Shown here: one piece after another, positions 18,389 to 29,023 of the stretch
Position numbering within the stretch: position 1 is the stretch's first letter
How the letters are laid out: each line of letters begins with the position of its first letter
Source: Thraustochytrium sp. TN22
Lineage: Eukaryota > Sar > Bigyra > Thraustochytrida > Thraustochytriidae
Assembly (NCBI GenBank): GCA_013306675.1
Contig: JABLUY010000137.1
Span: 35,692-99,691 of the forward strand
Direction of reading: 5' to 3'
DNA length: 64,000 bases
Program-made: the position numbers and the translations under genes
The notes under the pieces: generated by a model
Told to the model about the DNA's origin: nothing
What the model saw: the letters and a program-made list of their open reading frames with translations, nothing else
Database searches by the model: none

Positions 18389-19203
18389 CCAGGTGACCAG
18401 GCTGCGAGCTTGGCGGCATGTCGAGCGCACCACCAACGAATGACTCTCTTTTCCCTTTTCTGTTGCCAAGCGTCCTTGTTCTTGACGCCACGCTTCTCTC
18501 CGAGACGCCCGCCTCCCTGGCCTATGTCCTGATAGTGAGTGATCGAAAGGCGGTTTTCCCGACTCGCCGCCTGCTGCGCCCTGCACTGGGCCTGCAGCGG
18601 CCTGCAGCGAGGGAAAGATGGCCTTCCCGACCGGCCCCGTCCCCGTCGCCTAGGCTGCCGCGCCGCGGTCCCTCTCTCTCGCAGGTAGCCGGGCAACCAA
18701 GCACCAGGACGCGGTCTGGGCCTCTCACAAGTCCGCGGGCGTCGGCGCTGCCCCAAGCCTTCCCCCACGGCTCTATGGGGCAGCGGCCCGCAGCGACGCC
18801 AGGCACCCGCCGTGGAGGGGCCCCGCCCTCTTCGCAGGCCGTTGCAGGTAGCGCCACGCGCCCCGCCGGTCCGGCGGGTCTGTGGGCAACCTTGTGGGCA
18901 TGCGCATCGCGAAGCAGCGGCTCGGCGAGCGCCGGGCCCGCCCCCCCGCCGCCCCCCCGGCAGCCGCCCCGCCACGCGCCGCGCGCGCGCGCACTTGTGA
19001 AGACCCGAGACGCCCAACAGGTGGGGGAGCGCGGCCAGCGCGTCGCGCCGCGACGGCGGCGGCGGTTGCACGCCCCGGCGCGAACTCAGCCGGGCAGGCC
19101 TGAGCACCGGCGGCGAGCGGCGCGGGACGCGGAGAGCGAAGCGGAGAAGCGAGGAGAACCGCAGGCGGGCGGCGGGCTGCGCGGGCTGGCATTCCGGACC
19201 CGC

Positions 19204-19232
<29 letters not shown>
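18389..19232. other. Gene-free spacer
   Basis: 844 bases between two plus-strand genes. Frames on both strands are Arg/Ala/Pro-rich low complexity. The sequence before the next ATG is a GGC-repeat (about 19203-19229). I see no gene, tRNA or element. Confidence 0.5.
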
Positions 19233-19236
<4 letters not shown>

Positions 19237-20408
19237 CGCGGCGCACGGGACCGCTGCGGTGGCGGCGGAGCGCGGCGGCGGCGGGAAGGCACGGGGGGAT
19301 GACGCCGAGCGCGACGGCGGCGGTATCCGCAACGGCGCGGCCGCGGCGGCGCGCCGTCACGGTGACGTCGCGCTGCGCGTGGAACGAGCTGGAAATCGGG
19401 CTGTGCGTGCTGGCCGCCATCGTGTACCTGCACGTGGCGCTGCTGTGGACATCTGAGGAGGCCGCGGAGGCTGCGGACGTGGAGCCACCGGAGCTGGGCG
19501 GCAACTTGAAGGAGGACCTCGCCTGCTCGGGCCGGCCGACGGCGGAGATCCAGCCGGCGATGCTCTGGCTGCAGGACGTGGCGCTGGACTGCCCCGAGGT
19601 GGCGGGCGGCGTCGCGACGCGCGCGCTGCAGGCGGCCATGGGAGCCGTGGCGGCCGACTGGTGGGCGCCCCAGGCGCTGGCGACCTGGGCGGCGCGCGGC
19701 CGCGAGCTCGCGGTCTACGGGCCCACCTTCTCGCGCGAGACGGCGCAGGCCACCTTTAGCAGCCAGGTTGAGGCGCCCAAGCACAACAGGAAGGCGGACG
19801 TGGGCAACAAACAGTGCTGGTTCGTGCCGCAGAACTGCAACGCAACGGCAGTCTTCGCGCTGGCACAATCTGCGCCGACGTGCCAGCGGCCTCAATGCAT
19901 CAAGCCCGTGCGCGCGGACGTGCTCTTGCGCAGCGCACGGCGACCCAGACTTGAGGACGACGAGGACGAGCCGGTCGTGGCCGCCGGCGACGTCGACGCG
20001 GCCTCGGCAGCAGCAGCAGCATCACCAGCAGCAGCAGGAGGAGGAGGGACCAGGGCCTCGCGGGGCGCCGCAGGGAGCGGCTGGGCCGCGCCGGCCTACG
20101 AGGCCGCTGCAGTGGCCATGGCTTCCTTGGAACGGGCCTCGGACGCCGTGTGGGCGGCGATGTCGGGCGACAAGGGCGGCCTCGAGACCAAGGACATGTG
20201 GTTGTCGACGCGGCTCGCGCAGCCTGGGGAGGTCGAGGCTTTCGCATTGCCTGAGAGGACGCCCCTTTTGGCCGGCGTGCAGCAGGCGCACCTCGGGCTG
20301 GAACACGTGCCGTGCGCCGAGCAGATCGAGCTGTTCATTCCTGCGGGCTCCTCGCCAGTCTGTGTTCAAAACCTCACGGTCATGGTCTGGCTCACGCCTG
20401 CACAGTAA
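19233..20408 (+). CDS. Putative type II membrane glycoprotein, unknown function
   Basis: 391 residues, not recognised. A basic N-terminus (residues 1-45, many Arg) precedes one hydrophobic segment (about 54-72, IGLCVLAAIVYLHVALLW), which predicts a signal anchor with the C-terminal part in the lumen or outside. That part has several Cys (98, 120, 195, 202, 217, 222, 361, 377) able to form disulphides. It also has N-glycosylation sequons (NATA near 203, NLTV near 380) and Trp-rich motifs such as ADWWAPQAL. An Ala-rich low-complexity linker lies at 252-290. The C-terminal part (CAEQIELFIPAGSSPVCVQN) looks like a small folded domain. Function cannot be assigned; composition supports a real gene. 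Confidence 0.65.
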
Positions 20409-21721
20409 ACTATAGCTCTCAAGAGAGCTCTCTAGCTATTTGCTCCAGCTCTGGCCAGCCAGTTAGCTCTAAGGGCGAGGCACTCCCTCTCTCTCTCTCT
20501 CGCTCTCTCTCAGCTAGCTACTACTAGCTGGCCAGCTGGTAAAAAGGATAGCGAATTGGTTGCAAGAGAGAGAATTCGCAGCGAGTGAGTGCGTCGTGCT
20601 GTTACGGTGAGGCGGCTCCGAGAATCGTTCAAGAAACTGCTGCAAGCTCAGGCTGCGAGAGTGTGGTGGTATAAGGCGAATGCGACGGCCGAGGATGGCA
20701 ATGAGCGACGTCGGTTGGCAGCCGCCATTCATGTTGACAAGAAGCGTGCTCGCCGTGGCCGCCCCCTGCCCCCCCCCCAAGCTGCCGCACCTGGTTTGAG
20801 CTCATGGCTGGAGTTGAGCTCATTACCAGCTGCTTGCTGCCTCCCTGCCTGCCTCAGGGTGGTACCACCAGTAGTGTGAGAAGCTCGCAAGCTTTCCGAG
20901 CGCGAGATGCGCGGCCTCCTCCGCGGTCTCCGCATCTGGCTGCTCCTCGTCACCGCAGGCTCCTTGCCAAGACTCGGAAAGCCTTGAACCACAGTTTCCG
21001 CACGGCGAACCAGGCGTGCAGGCAAGCTGCTTGCTGGCTGCCAGCAGCCATGGTAGCCGGCTTCCTAAGCCACCTCTAGGCTCTTGCCCGCCCTGACCTC
21101 CTCCCAGGCGCTCGCTTTGGCCTCGCCTTTGCAGTGGCCTCGCCTCCTCATTGAGTCCTCAAGGCGCCGCGAACGCACGTTTGCGGCGCCCACGGTCGCT
21201 CGTCATGGTGGCCAAAATTAGCAGCCTTGGTGGCCGGCGGCAAGCTTGAGTCAGCTCGGCTCGCGCGCCAGGAATCAGGACCCGCTCGCTCCGCAGCCCG
21301 GGCCGAGGCTCGGCCGGTCGGCCAGGCGCGAGCGAGCTCTGCCTCCGCCGCCTGTTGGCTGCTCCGCCGCCGGTTGGCTGCGATCGCCAGTCAGTCGCTC
21401 GTCGCTCGCGCGTCCGCCCTCTCTGGCCGCTCTCTCCTCTCCGAGTCCGAGTCGTCCGTCTCGGCCTGCTTGTCTGGGTCTCGGTCTCGGTCTCCGTCTC
21501 GTCTCGCTCAGGCTGGCTGTGGCTGATGCCGGCCTCGCGCGCCGCGTCACCGCCGAGCAGCTGCGCGAGCGCGCCGCCGGCGCGGCTTGGCGCGGCTCGG
21601 CGCGGCTCGGCTCGCAGGCTAGCCAGCTAGCTACGTGTCGAGCCTGAGATCGTAGCTTGTCATCATGATGATGTCCTGCGTCAGAGCGTCTCGCCATCGC
21701 CTCCAATGTCCGTCAAGAGCG

Positions 21722-21757
<36 letters not shown>

Positions 21758-23103
21758 CAAGCAGGCAGGCAGGCAGGCAGGCCGGGTGCGCGTCGCCCTC
21801 GGTCTGAAGACTCTGAACGCAGAAAGGAGAGAGAGAGGGGGCAATCCGCCTCCGCCTGACCGCCTGCCGGCCGGCTGGTCGCCCGCCCTGGAGCGGCGAC
21901 GGTAAGCGCCTGGCCCGTTCGGGAGCGAGCGAGGGAGCGCGGGCAGACTGACTGACCAGTGACAGATAGACAGACAGACGAACGGCCGTGGCTTGGCTCG
22001 GCGCGGCTCGAGCTCGACCCGGCTCGACTCGGCTCGGGTCGGCGCAGCTCGGGTCGGTCCGCAGCGCTCCGCAGTGCTCCACAGCCAGGGCGCCCAGAGG
22101 GCGAGTCCATTGTGGGGTTTGTGGGGGTGTGGGGATCTGTGCGCCACGCCGCGCCGCTCTGTGGGGCGTGTGCTGTTGGCAGCCTCCGGCGGCTGCGCGC
22201 GTCATGAGTCATGACACGGCTGCCAAGCCGCGTGCGGGCTCGGAGGTCGCGCGCCGGCCGCAGGACTCCGGGCCGAGGCAGCCAAGCCCGGGCCCGCCGA
22301 TCGCCGTCGCGTGCACTGCACTCGGAGGCCCGGACGGCCGTTGGTTGCGATCACCGCTGGCTGGCCAAGAAGGGCCCGCGCAGTTCGGCCGGTCGACTGT
22401 TGGCCGTCTAGCCGAGGCGGGCCAAGGCGGCGCAGGCAGGCGCGCGTTGCCAAGCACTCACAGTGGAAGCAAGAGGCCCTGGCTTGTTGGCGAGGCTGCG
22501 GGATTACTAGTAGGCGGTCGCAGAGCGCTCGAGTCGAAGCTTTTCGACCCGACCGACCAGAGGGCGCGACGAAGCTGTTGCGCTGCAGCGGCGAAGCAGG
22601 GAAGAAGAGCAGCGGTGGAGGGACCGCAGACGGGCGGGCGCACAAGGCAGCGCGCAGCCAGCGCGGCAACCGCTTGCCCTGCTTGATCGATCGGCCAGCC
22701 AGGCGGCCGGGCCAGCGCCGAGTCACTGCGCTGACAGTGAGGTCATGTGGCAGTTGGCGCGGGCGGGCGGGCGGGCAGGCAGGCAGGCAGGGCCGGGCTT
22801 GCTTGCTCGGCTCGTTGCGTTGCGTGGCGTGTTCCTTGTCAGGTTCGAGAGAAAAGAAAGAAAAAGAGATGGATGATGGTCACGATGTGAAAGGCATAGT
22901 AGGTTCTCAGTTATCTAGAGTAAGAGCAAACGGAGTCCAAAATTGGCCGCGAGCCGGCTGGCTAGCGCGAAGGTACACAACACACGGGAGGAGGAACGAG
23001 GCCAGCGAATTGCATCCACAGCAGGGCTTGCTTCGCTGCTGCTGCTGGTCGTCCGATACGCCTTGGATGAGCCGCGAGGGCTCGTGTGCCGACGTTCCGG
23101 CAC
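20409..23103. other. 2.7 kb gene-free region between convergent genes
   Basis: Lies between the 3' ends of convergent genes. It contains AGCT-rich stretches (20410-20535), a (GGCA)n microsatellite at 21721-21782, and TCGGCTCG-type repeats at 21988-22060. Every frame is low-complexity (Ala/Arg/Ser/Cys) and none has a recognisable domain. No tRNA-like cloverleaf, snRNA or transposon could be supported. It is long for a gap between two 3' ends and could hide a non-coding RNA. Confidence 0.5.
21721..21782. repeat. (GCAG)n microsatellite
   Basis: About fifteen tandem GCAG/GGCA tetramers with a single interruption (GCAA near 21757-21760). Shorter runs of the same unit occur at 15197-15216 and 22776-22790, so this tetramer is favoured in the non-coding parts of the window. 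Confidence 0.85.
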
Positions 23104-24126
23104 TTAGGTCGAGGCGCGGCGCTTCTTGGCGGAGCGATGGTCGCTGGGCTTGGCGAGCTTGGAGATGGAGGCGGCCGGGTCGGCGAGCACCTCCTTGACC
23201 GTGTCGCTGGACGGGATGTTGGCCTCGTCCACCAGCGTGCGGATGAGGGCAACGCGCTCCTTGGAGCAGGGAAAGTTGAAGCCCTTGAACTTGCGGCCGA
23301 AAAGCTCGCGCGCCTTGAGGTCAAACGCGAGCGCGGCGCGCAGCTCCGTGTCAAAGACGCCGAGGTGGATGCTCTTGTTCTCGGCGGCGTTCCACACGCG
23401 CGCGGTCCAGGTCTTGGCGCGCGAGTGCCACGAGACGCCGCGGTACTTGGACGAAGTCGGCTTGACCATCTTGAGGTCCTCCACGTTGGTGTCCATGAGG
23501 ATGGACTGATGCAGAGCGGCCAGGCTCTGCTGCGGCTTGCGCTTCTTGTTGTTCATGTCCTGGTCGCCGCCCAGGTTGGAGACGCCCAGGTTGGGCAGGC
23601 CGCCGATGGGCGTGTTGTGCCCCTCAAATGCAGGCGGCAGCGAATACGGGTTGCCGCTCTGCGGCGCCTGCTGGGGGGCCCAGCTTGGGCTGTCCAGGCT
23701 CTTGAGTGCATGCAGCAGCCGGTGCGACGAAGACTTGGTGTCGTCGGTATGGTACTGCTGGTGCTGCTGCTGGTGCTGCTGGACCTGCTGCTGCTGGTTG
23801 TTGTTGTGGTTGTTGTTGTTCGTGGGCCGGCGCAGGAGCGAGCCGAGCGCCTCGAGGGCGTCACCCTCGTCGCTCTTGCTGGGAAGCTGCAGGTGCGGCG
23901 AGCCAAGGTCCTGCGAGCCATGCGTCGAGTTCATGAACGAGAGCGAGGGCGGCTGCTGGTTGCCGCTTGGCGTCTGCGCCTCGGTGCCGTTCGAGATCAT
24001 CGTGCCGCACTGCTGGTTGCCATTGCCGCCCGAAGGGTAGATCTGCTGGTTGTTGCCGCCCTCCGACGAGTACATCTGCTGCATGCCGTTCCACCCGAGC
24101 ACGGGCCACGTCGTGTAGTAACCCAT
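23104..24126 (-). CDS. AP2/ERF-domain DNA-binding protein
   Basis: 340 residues from the ATG at 24126 (MGYYTTWPVLGWNG). One AP2 domain at about 226-285: KYRGVSWHSRAKTWTARVW, then HLGVFDTELRAALAFDLKAR and GRKFKGFNFP, containing the conserved YRG and LG-F-T elements that insert a beta sheet into DNA. The N-terminal 190 residues are Asn/Gln/Ser-rich, with a QQQVQQHQQQHQQ tract near 112-124, as in activation regions. The tail is Lys/Arg-rich (SAKKRRAST) and could act as nuclear signal. AP2 proteins outside plants are found in ciliates, apicomplexans and algae or stramenopiles; targets unknown. The frame stays open and protein-like upstream to 24474 without an ATG, so a further 5' exon may exist and the N-terminus is uncertain. 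Confidence 0.83.
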   Translation of the reverse strand: MGYYTTWPVLGWNGMQQMYSSEGGNNQQIYPSGGNGNQQCGTMISNGTEAQTPSGNQQPPSLSFMNSTHGSQDLGSPHLQLPSKSDEGDALEALGSLLRRPTNNNNHNNNQQQQVQQHQQQHQQYHTDDTKSSSHRLLHALKSLDSPSWAPQQAPQSGNPYSLPPAFEGHNTPIGGLPNLGVSNLGGDQDMNNKKRKPQQSLAALHQSILMDTNVEDLKMVKPTSSKYRGVSWHSRAKTWTARVWNAAENKSIHLGVFDTELRAALAFDLKARELFGRKFKGFNFPCSKERVALIRTLVDEANIPSSDTVKEVLADPAASISKLAKPSDHRSAKKRRAST

Positions 24127-27100
24127 GGTGTTGCTGCTGCTGTTGTTCCAGCCGCTGCTGCCGTGCGCCAGCAGCCTGTCCACGAGCTGTCCGCCCGGCG
24201 CCGTCTTCGAGTGCTGCGCGACTGCCCTGCTGCCGCCCGCGCTGCTCTGCTGCCCTGCCTGTCTCTGTCTTGTTGCTGCCGCAGGCGAGTCTGGAGTTCC
24301 GGGTCTGCCGAAGCCCTGCTCCGGCTCGCCAAGCTGCTCTAGCTCGACCAGCCTTTCAGGCGCCCCGCGATCTACATCCCGTGAGGGGTGCCCGCAGTGG
24401 CGCCGCTGCGGGAGGGTCGGCCCGCAGTGCCGGCTGCGGGGCTCGCCACGAACGCTCGCCGGTCGAGTGCTTCAACTCTGCGACTCCGCGCCGCCGTCCG
24501 TCGAAGCGCCTTCCGCGCCGCTGCCGGCCTGCTTGCGCGCCCGCGCTGCCTGCCATCCCGCCTGCCTGCGAGTCTGGCCTCGGCTGAGCTAGGCTCTCGT
24601 ACCCGCCGCCGTCACCGCTGCTCCCTCTCTCCCTCCTTCCCTCCTCTCCGTCCCTCCTCGGCGCCGCTTGCTCGCTCGTGCTCGCTCGCTCGCGCCGGCC
24701 ACGCCTGGGCTGGGCCGGCTGGCTGCCCGGCCGCCTGGCCGCGGCCGGCGCGCGCGGCCGGCCTCGGCTCAGGCTGCGCCGAGGAGGCTGCGCCGAGGCC
24801 AGGTCTCACTGACAGGCCCGGCCTGGCCTGGCCTGGCCTGCCAGGGGCGGCCTCGCGGCGCCCGCCTGGCCTCTCAGGGCGGGGCCATGGAGGCCTGTGC
24901 CCTGCCCTGTGACGGTGAGAGATGGCGCGGCGAGCGCGGCCGCGGCGGTGACGCTTTGCTTCCTGCTTGGCGGCTGCGAGCGCGCGCAATGCCGCGAGGC
25001 CTGCGAAGCCCGGCCGCCCGCCGAGGAATCTGAGAAGAGGGCTGAGAGCGCGCGGAGCGCAAGCGAGCGCGAAAGCCTAGGCTCGCCTCACCTCACCTCG
25101 CAGCCGCGCCCCGCGTCGCCCTGTGGTCAGAGGCGGCCGTGGCCGCCGCCGGAGCCAGCCGCGGCTCCAAGCCTTGGAGTGGGAGAGCGAGCGAAGGAGC
25201 AAGCGAGCGAGCGAGCGAGCGAGCGAGCGAGCGCCGCGAGCCTCTGCTAGCTACTATAGCTAGCCAGGTTGAAAGGATCACGATGGATGGGTGGCGGCGC
25301 CGAGGCGCCCCGGCGGGGCGGGTGAGCGAATGAGCGAGCGCAGCCAGGCCAGCGCCACGGGACCCTGGAAGCGCCTGGCTCGCTCGCTCGCTCCGGAGGC
25401 CGCGATGAGCTGACGATGCTGGCTGGCTGGTTGTCCGGCCGCCCGGCTGCCTGGCTGCCTGGCTGCAAATGGCATGCAACGTGCCGGCGAAGGGACAGCG
25501 CGCTGCGGGGCCAGGCCCCGGGAGAAGGGGGCCTGCGCGGATCTGGCAGCGGGTCAGGCAAAGCGCGCATAAGGGCTTGGCCCGCAGCGCGGCTAGGGCG
25601 GCCCCGCAGCGCATGGACTTTCGTCTGCACCGCAGCGCCAAGCTCCAGGGTGAGAGGGGCGTCTCGTCAGTGGTCCACTGGGCAGGCGGGCGGCTGGGAC
25701 GGGGCCACGAGGTGCGCCGCGGCGGCGCCGCGGCTGGTGCGGGGCGGTCGTCGCCAGGCTGCGGCAACGGGCGTGGAGCAGGCGGGAGGCGGTCGGGCGC
25801 TCGACCCACCCGGCAGCCCTGGGAGCGGGCGACGGCGCTCCTCACGACCGAGAGCTGATCCCGCTCCCGGAGCTTTCCCGCGCTGGCCGACGCAAACCGA
25901 CCGCGCGCCGGCGGCCAACAGCGGCTCGCGAAGCGGAAGGCTCTGGTCCGCGCCCGATCGCAGGCTTCCTGAGTGCAAGTCTGCCCTGGGCTAAGGGGGG
26001 CGTGGCCCGCTGCTCCAGTGGCCCACTGACCAATTTTTCCGACTCCCCTCGACTCTCCAGAGCGGCCGCCGGCCGAGAAGCTGACCGGGAAGCTATCCCG
26101 ACTAGGCAAGTTCCCGCAGCCAGCTAGGCAGCGCCGGCAGTGCGGCTCTAGTTCTTGCGCGGCTGTGGGCGCATCCGCTGCGGGCCAGGGCGCAAGGTGT
26201 CGCGGCGGTGGCGCGGGCGCTCGAGCAGGAGCGCCGCCGTCGGTATACTCGCGCAGACCCGCCTTGCGCCCCCTACCGCAGTGCCTGTCTCGCGCAGGCC
26301 TGGATTCCGCCAGGCCCTCGCCCGTCCCGCGCCGAGCGTTGGCCGCGGAAGCTGTTCGGACATGAAGTCCGCCCGCCCGCAAGCCTCGCAGCGTCCACAG
26401 GGGCGCGGTTTCTGCTGCGAACGGGAGCCTTTCTTTCCTGCAGCCACCGCTCACTGCGACGCCACGCCACGCCACGCCACGCCGAGCGGGCCGGGCCGGG
26501 CCGGGCCGGGCCACCGCGCCTCGGGCGGCGTGCGTGCTCTGCGCTGCGCACGTGACGCCACGCGATGCGATGCGGCGACGCAGTGGTAGCCACTGGCCTG
26601 CCTGGCCGCCAGGGCGTGGCTGACCGCACGGCGACTTGGACGCGGCCAGCGGTGATGCGCAGCAGCTCGTGCTGTGCGCCGCGTGCACTGATTGGCTGGT
26701 CGATCCGCCCTGGCCCTATCCGCCCTGGCCCTGGCTCGGCGTCCTTCGCAGACTGGCCGCCCGCCTGCGTGCAGCCTGGGTGCCAGCCTGTGTTGCTCCA
26801 TGGGCAGGACCGGAGCGCGCGCAATTCTGTGCGCGCGCGTCACTGGTGCTGGTCGGCGCCGCTAGAATAAGCTGCACCGCCTGCACTTTCGGCAGTCTTG
26901 GAGATGCCCTGGCATGCCAGGCCGGCCCGTACTGCCTCTTCGCACGAACCTCGCGCAAGGGCCTTCGGCCGACCGGCACCGCTCCCCCGAGCCTGGTCGC
27001 GGCCGCGGCTCCCCTGGCTGCTTCTCAGCTTCTCATGAAGATCATCCACCAGATGGGCTGTCGACGCGCTCAGGGCCGTCCTTGCAAGTGCTGCCGAGGA

Positions 27101-28359
27101 GCGGTGTGAAATTTGCAGCACAGGCTAGCGCCAGGCGCACGCCGGGCGCTCGCTCGGCGTAGAGGCGGCCAGTGCGGCCGATCTGAGCCGTGCGCGTTGC
27201 AGGGCTTGACCTCCTCCGCCCGTGCGATTCGGGCGCGCGCGGCGTCCTACATACCTAACTCCTGTTGCCTGGAGTGTTCTTCAGGGCCAGCGTGAGCGCC
27301 ATCTGGATGGATACTTGCGGCACATAGGCCTAGGGATTTTGCCTAGGAGCCGCGCCGCCCTTGCTCCGCCTGCGAGCGACCGTGCAGGGACCGTCGGAAT
27401 CTGTGCGTCGCAGCTTTCCACAGTCATCCCTCCTGTGATGCCGTGCCTGCCTTGGCGTGCACCCTTTCCGACGGGCGCAGCCATTCGCTCAGCAGCGTAC
27501 GCTGTAACTTCGAGGCGCACCGGGTCCACGACGGCACTGTGGGCGGTTTGTGAAGAATCGGGCCTCTGTAGGGGCTGTGTGAGCCAAACTGTGTGGGGGA
27601 GGCTAAGAGCGGGCTGCCACGCTGCGTGCGAGGGTGGGAACTCACTGGCAGGCAGAGAGAATCGTGCTCGACCGAGCAGACTCGGTCCCAGCTGTGGCGG
27701 GCATGATCGGGCATGATGAGGCAGAGCGTGATAATGCGTGTCGGCTGACTGGGCGCGCCGTGGCCGCTGCGCGACGGATTCTCGCAGGCACATTTCCCCC
27801 CCCGCAAAGCCGACCTTCAAGCTGCGTCGAAACGCTCATAGGTCGAGCGATTCCTCGCATCGTCCAGGCAACAATCTCGCGCGTTCAGGGCGGCCGTGTA
27901 GCCTAGTCTGCGCCGCTCGGGAATAGGAACAGGTAGAGCAACGATGGGGCGTGGGCGGCGGCTTGCCAACGGCCCGAGCCTCGGAGCCTAATACTGCACC
28001 CGCCCAGCGCTGCCTGGCGCGCCTTCGGCTAGTATGCGTGTGCCGTGATGGCCAAATCACTGCCGCTGTGCGTCACCCCTGCCGCCCAGACACAGGCACC
28101 TGCGAACGTGTGGGAGCTACAACCCAACAAATGAGGGCCACCATGCTTCCAGCCAAGAAGGCACTCTTGGGACCGGCGTCGCCGGCCGCCGTGCTGCCGT
28201 TCGGGCGGCTCGCTTGCTGAGGCATTGCGCTTGTCGTGTAGGCCGTTGGCAGGCAGTCGTGCTCTCTTCGTGTGTGCGTCGCGCGCCGACGCGACCAGGA
28301 ACTCCTCCCGGACTCGGATGCCACTGGTGACTGGCCAGCCACGCCGATGGGAAGCACTC

Positions 28360-28706
28360 CACAGCTCGCCAACAGCTTCTAGTGTTGCGCAAGGCGTTAG
28401 CTCAGCTGCGCGAGCCGCCTTTGTTGCCTCAGCGCGAGCTCATCACGCGCACAGTCAGTCCCAGCAGGGGCCAGGCATCACACAGCTCGCCAGCAGCTTC
28501 TCGTGCTGCGTGCGCGCTGCAAACTCTCAGCAGCGCGGTGAGCCCTCCGCCGTTCTACCTGCAGTCTCCGTTGTGGTGTTGCCAGGCAAGAGCAACGGCA
28601 GCGCGAGCGCGAGCGCGAGCGCGAGCAGCCAGCCTTTTGGGCAAACAACCTGACAGTGAGGCGACCTCCACCACAGCTCGCAACCGCAACAGCTTCGCGT
28701 GCTGGG
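28360..28706 (+). repeat. Three dispersed copies of a hairpin-forming motif
   Basis: CACAGCTCGC begins three copies, at 28360, 28481 and 28672. In copies 1 and 2 it is followed by a potential stem-loop: CAACA-GCTTCTAG-TGTTG at 28370-28386, and CAGCA-GCTTCTCG-TGCTG at 28491-28507. The two stems differ by a compensatory A-T to G-C exchange. Copy 3 has a four-base insertion and a less perfect stem. Function unknown; a structured RNA or a protein-binding array is possible. Confidence 0.5.
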
Positions 28707-28892
28707 CGGACGCTGGCCTGGCTGGTTTCACGAGCGCTTGTGTCTTTCCTGCGTTCTCTCGAGGTCTCGAAACGTACGAAGGCTTGCTCGCCTTGGACGC
28801 TCAGGAACGCTTGGTTCTTGGTTGATGAGGCAATGCCGACTCAAGACGCGTCAACAGCGAGCAGCCGTCATTGGCCAGCTTGTAAGAGGCTT

Positions 28893-28948
28893 GCACGATG
28901 CGATTGCACTGCACGATGCGATGGCACTGCACGATGCGATGGGGCACG
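28893..28948. repeat. 18-bp tandem repeat, three copies
   Basis: TGCACGATGCGATTGCAC at 28893-28910 is followed directly by a one-base variant at 28911-28928 and a third copy with a 2-base insertion at 28929-28948. It lies just past the flotillin stop codon on that gene's 3' side, so it may be in its 3' untranslated region. Confidence 0.75.
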
Positions 28949-29023
28949 GCACGGCCTCGAGAACTGAGAACTGAGACTTTTTTCTTTTCTTCGCGTCTGG
29001 TAGGCAGCAAGTTGCTTGCTTAT

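Larger units (their letters stand above)
24127..29023. other. 4.9 kb region without supportable genes
   Basis: The largest gene-free stretch of the window. The first 350 bases may include part of the AP2 gene (open frame to 24474). Elsewhere the frames are low-complexity with no domain; the longest, on the minus strand at 25093-26688, is repetitive Ala/Arg/Pro/Ser. Simple repeats include GCGA units at 25203-25234 and CCGGG units near 26485-26510. Two more complex repeats near the right end (28360-28706 and 28893-28948) are listed separately. No tRNA, rRNA, spliceosomal RNA or transposase was found by eye. Confidence 0.5.

Noticed and set aside
22311-23198. 295-codon plus-strand frame before and across the AP2 gene
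   Set aside because: Arg/Gly/Ser/Trp-rich random composition, overlapping the end of the AP2 gene in antisense.
25093-26688. 531-codon minus-strand open frame in the gene desert
   Set aside because: Composition is Arg/Ala/Pro/Ser/Gly noise typical of GC-rich random frames, with repeated short peptides such as SLARSLARSLA from a microsatellite. No domain seen.
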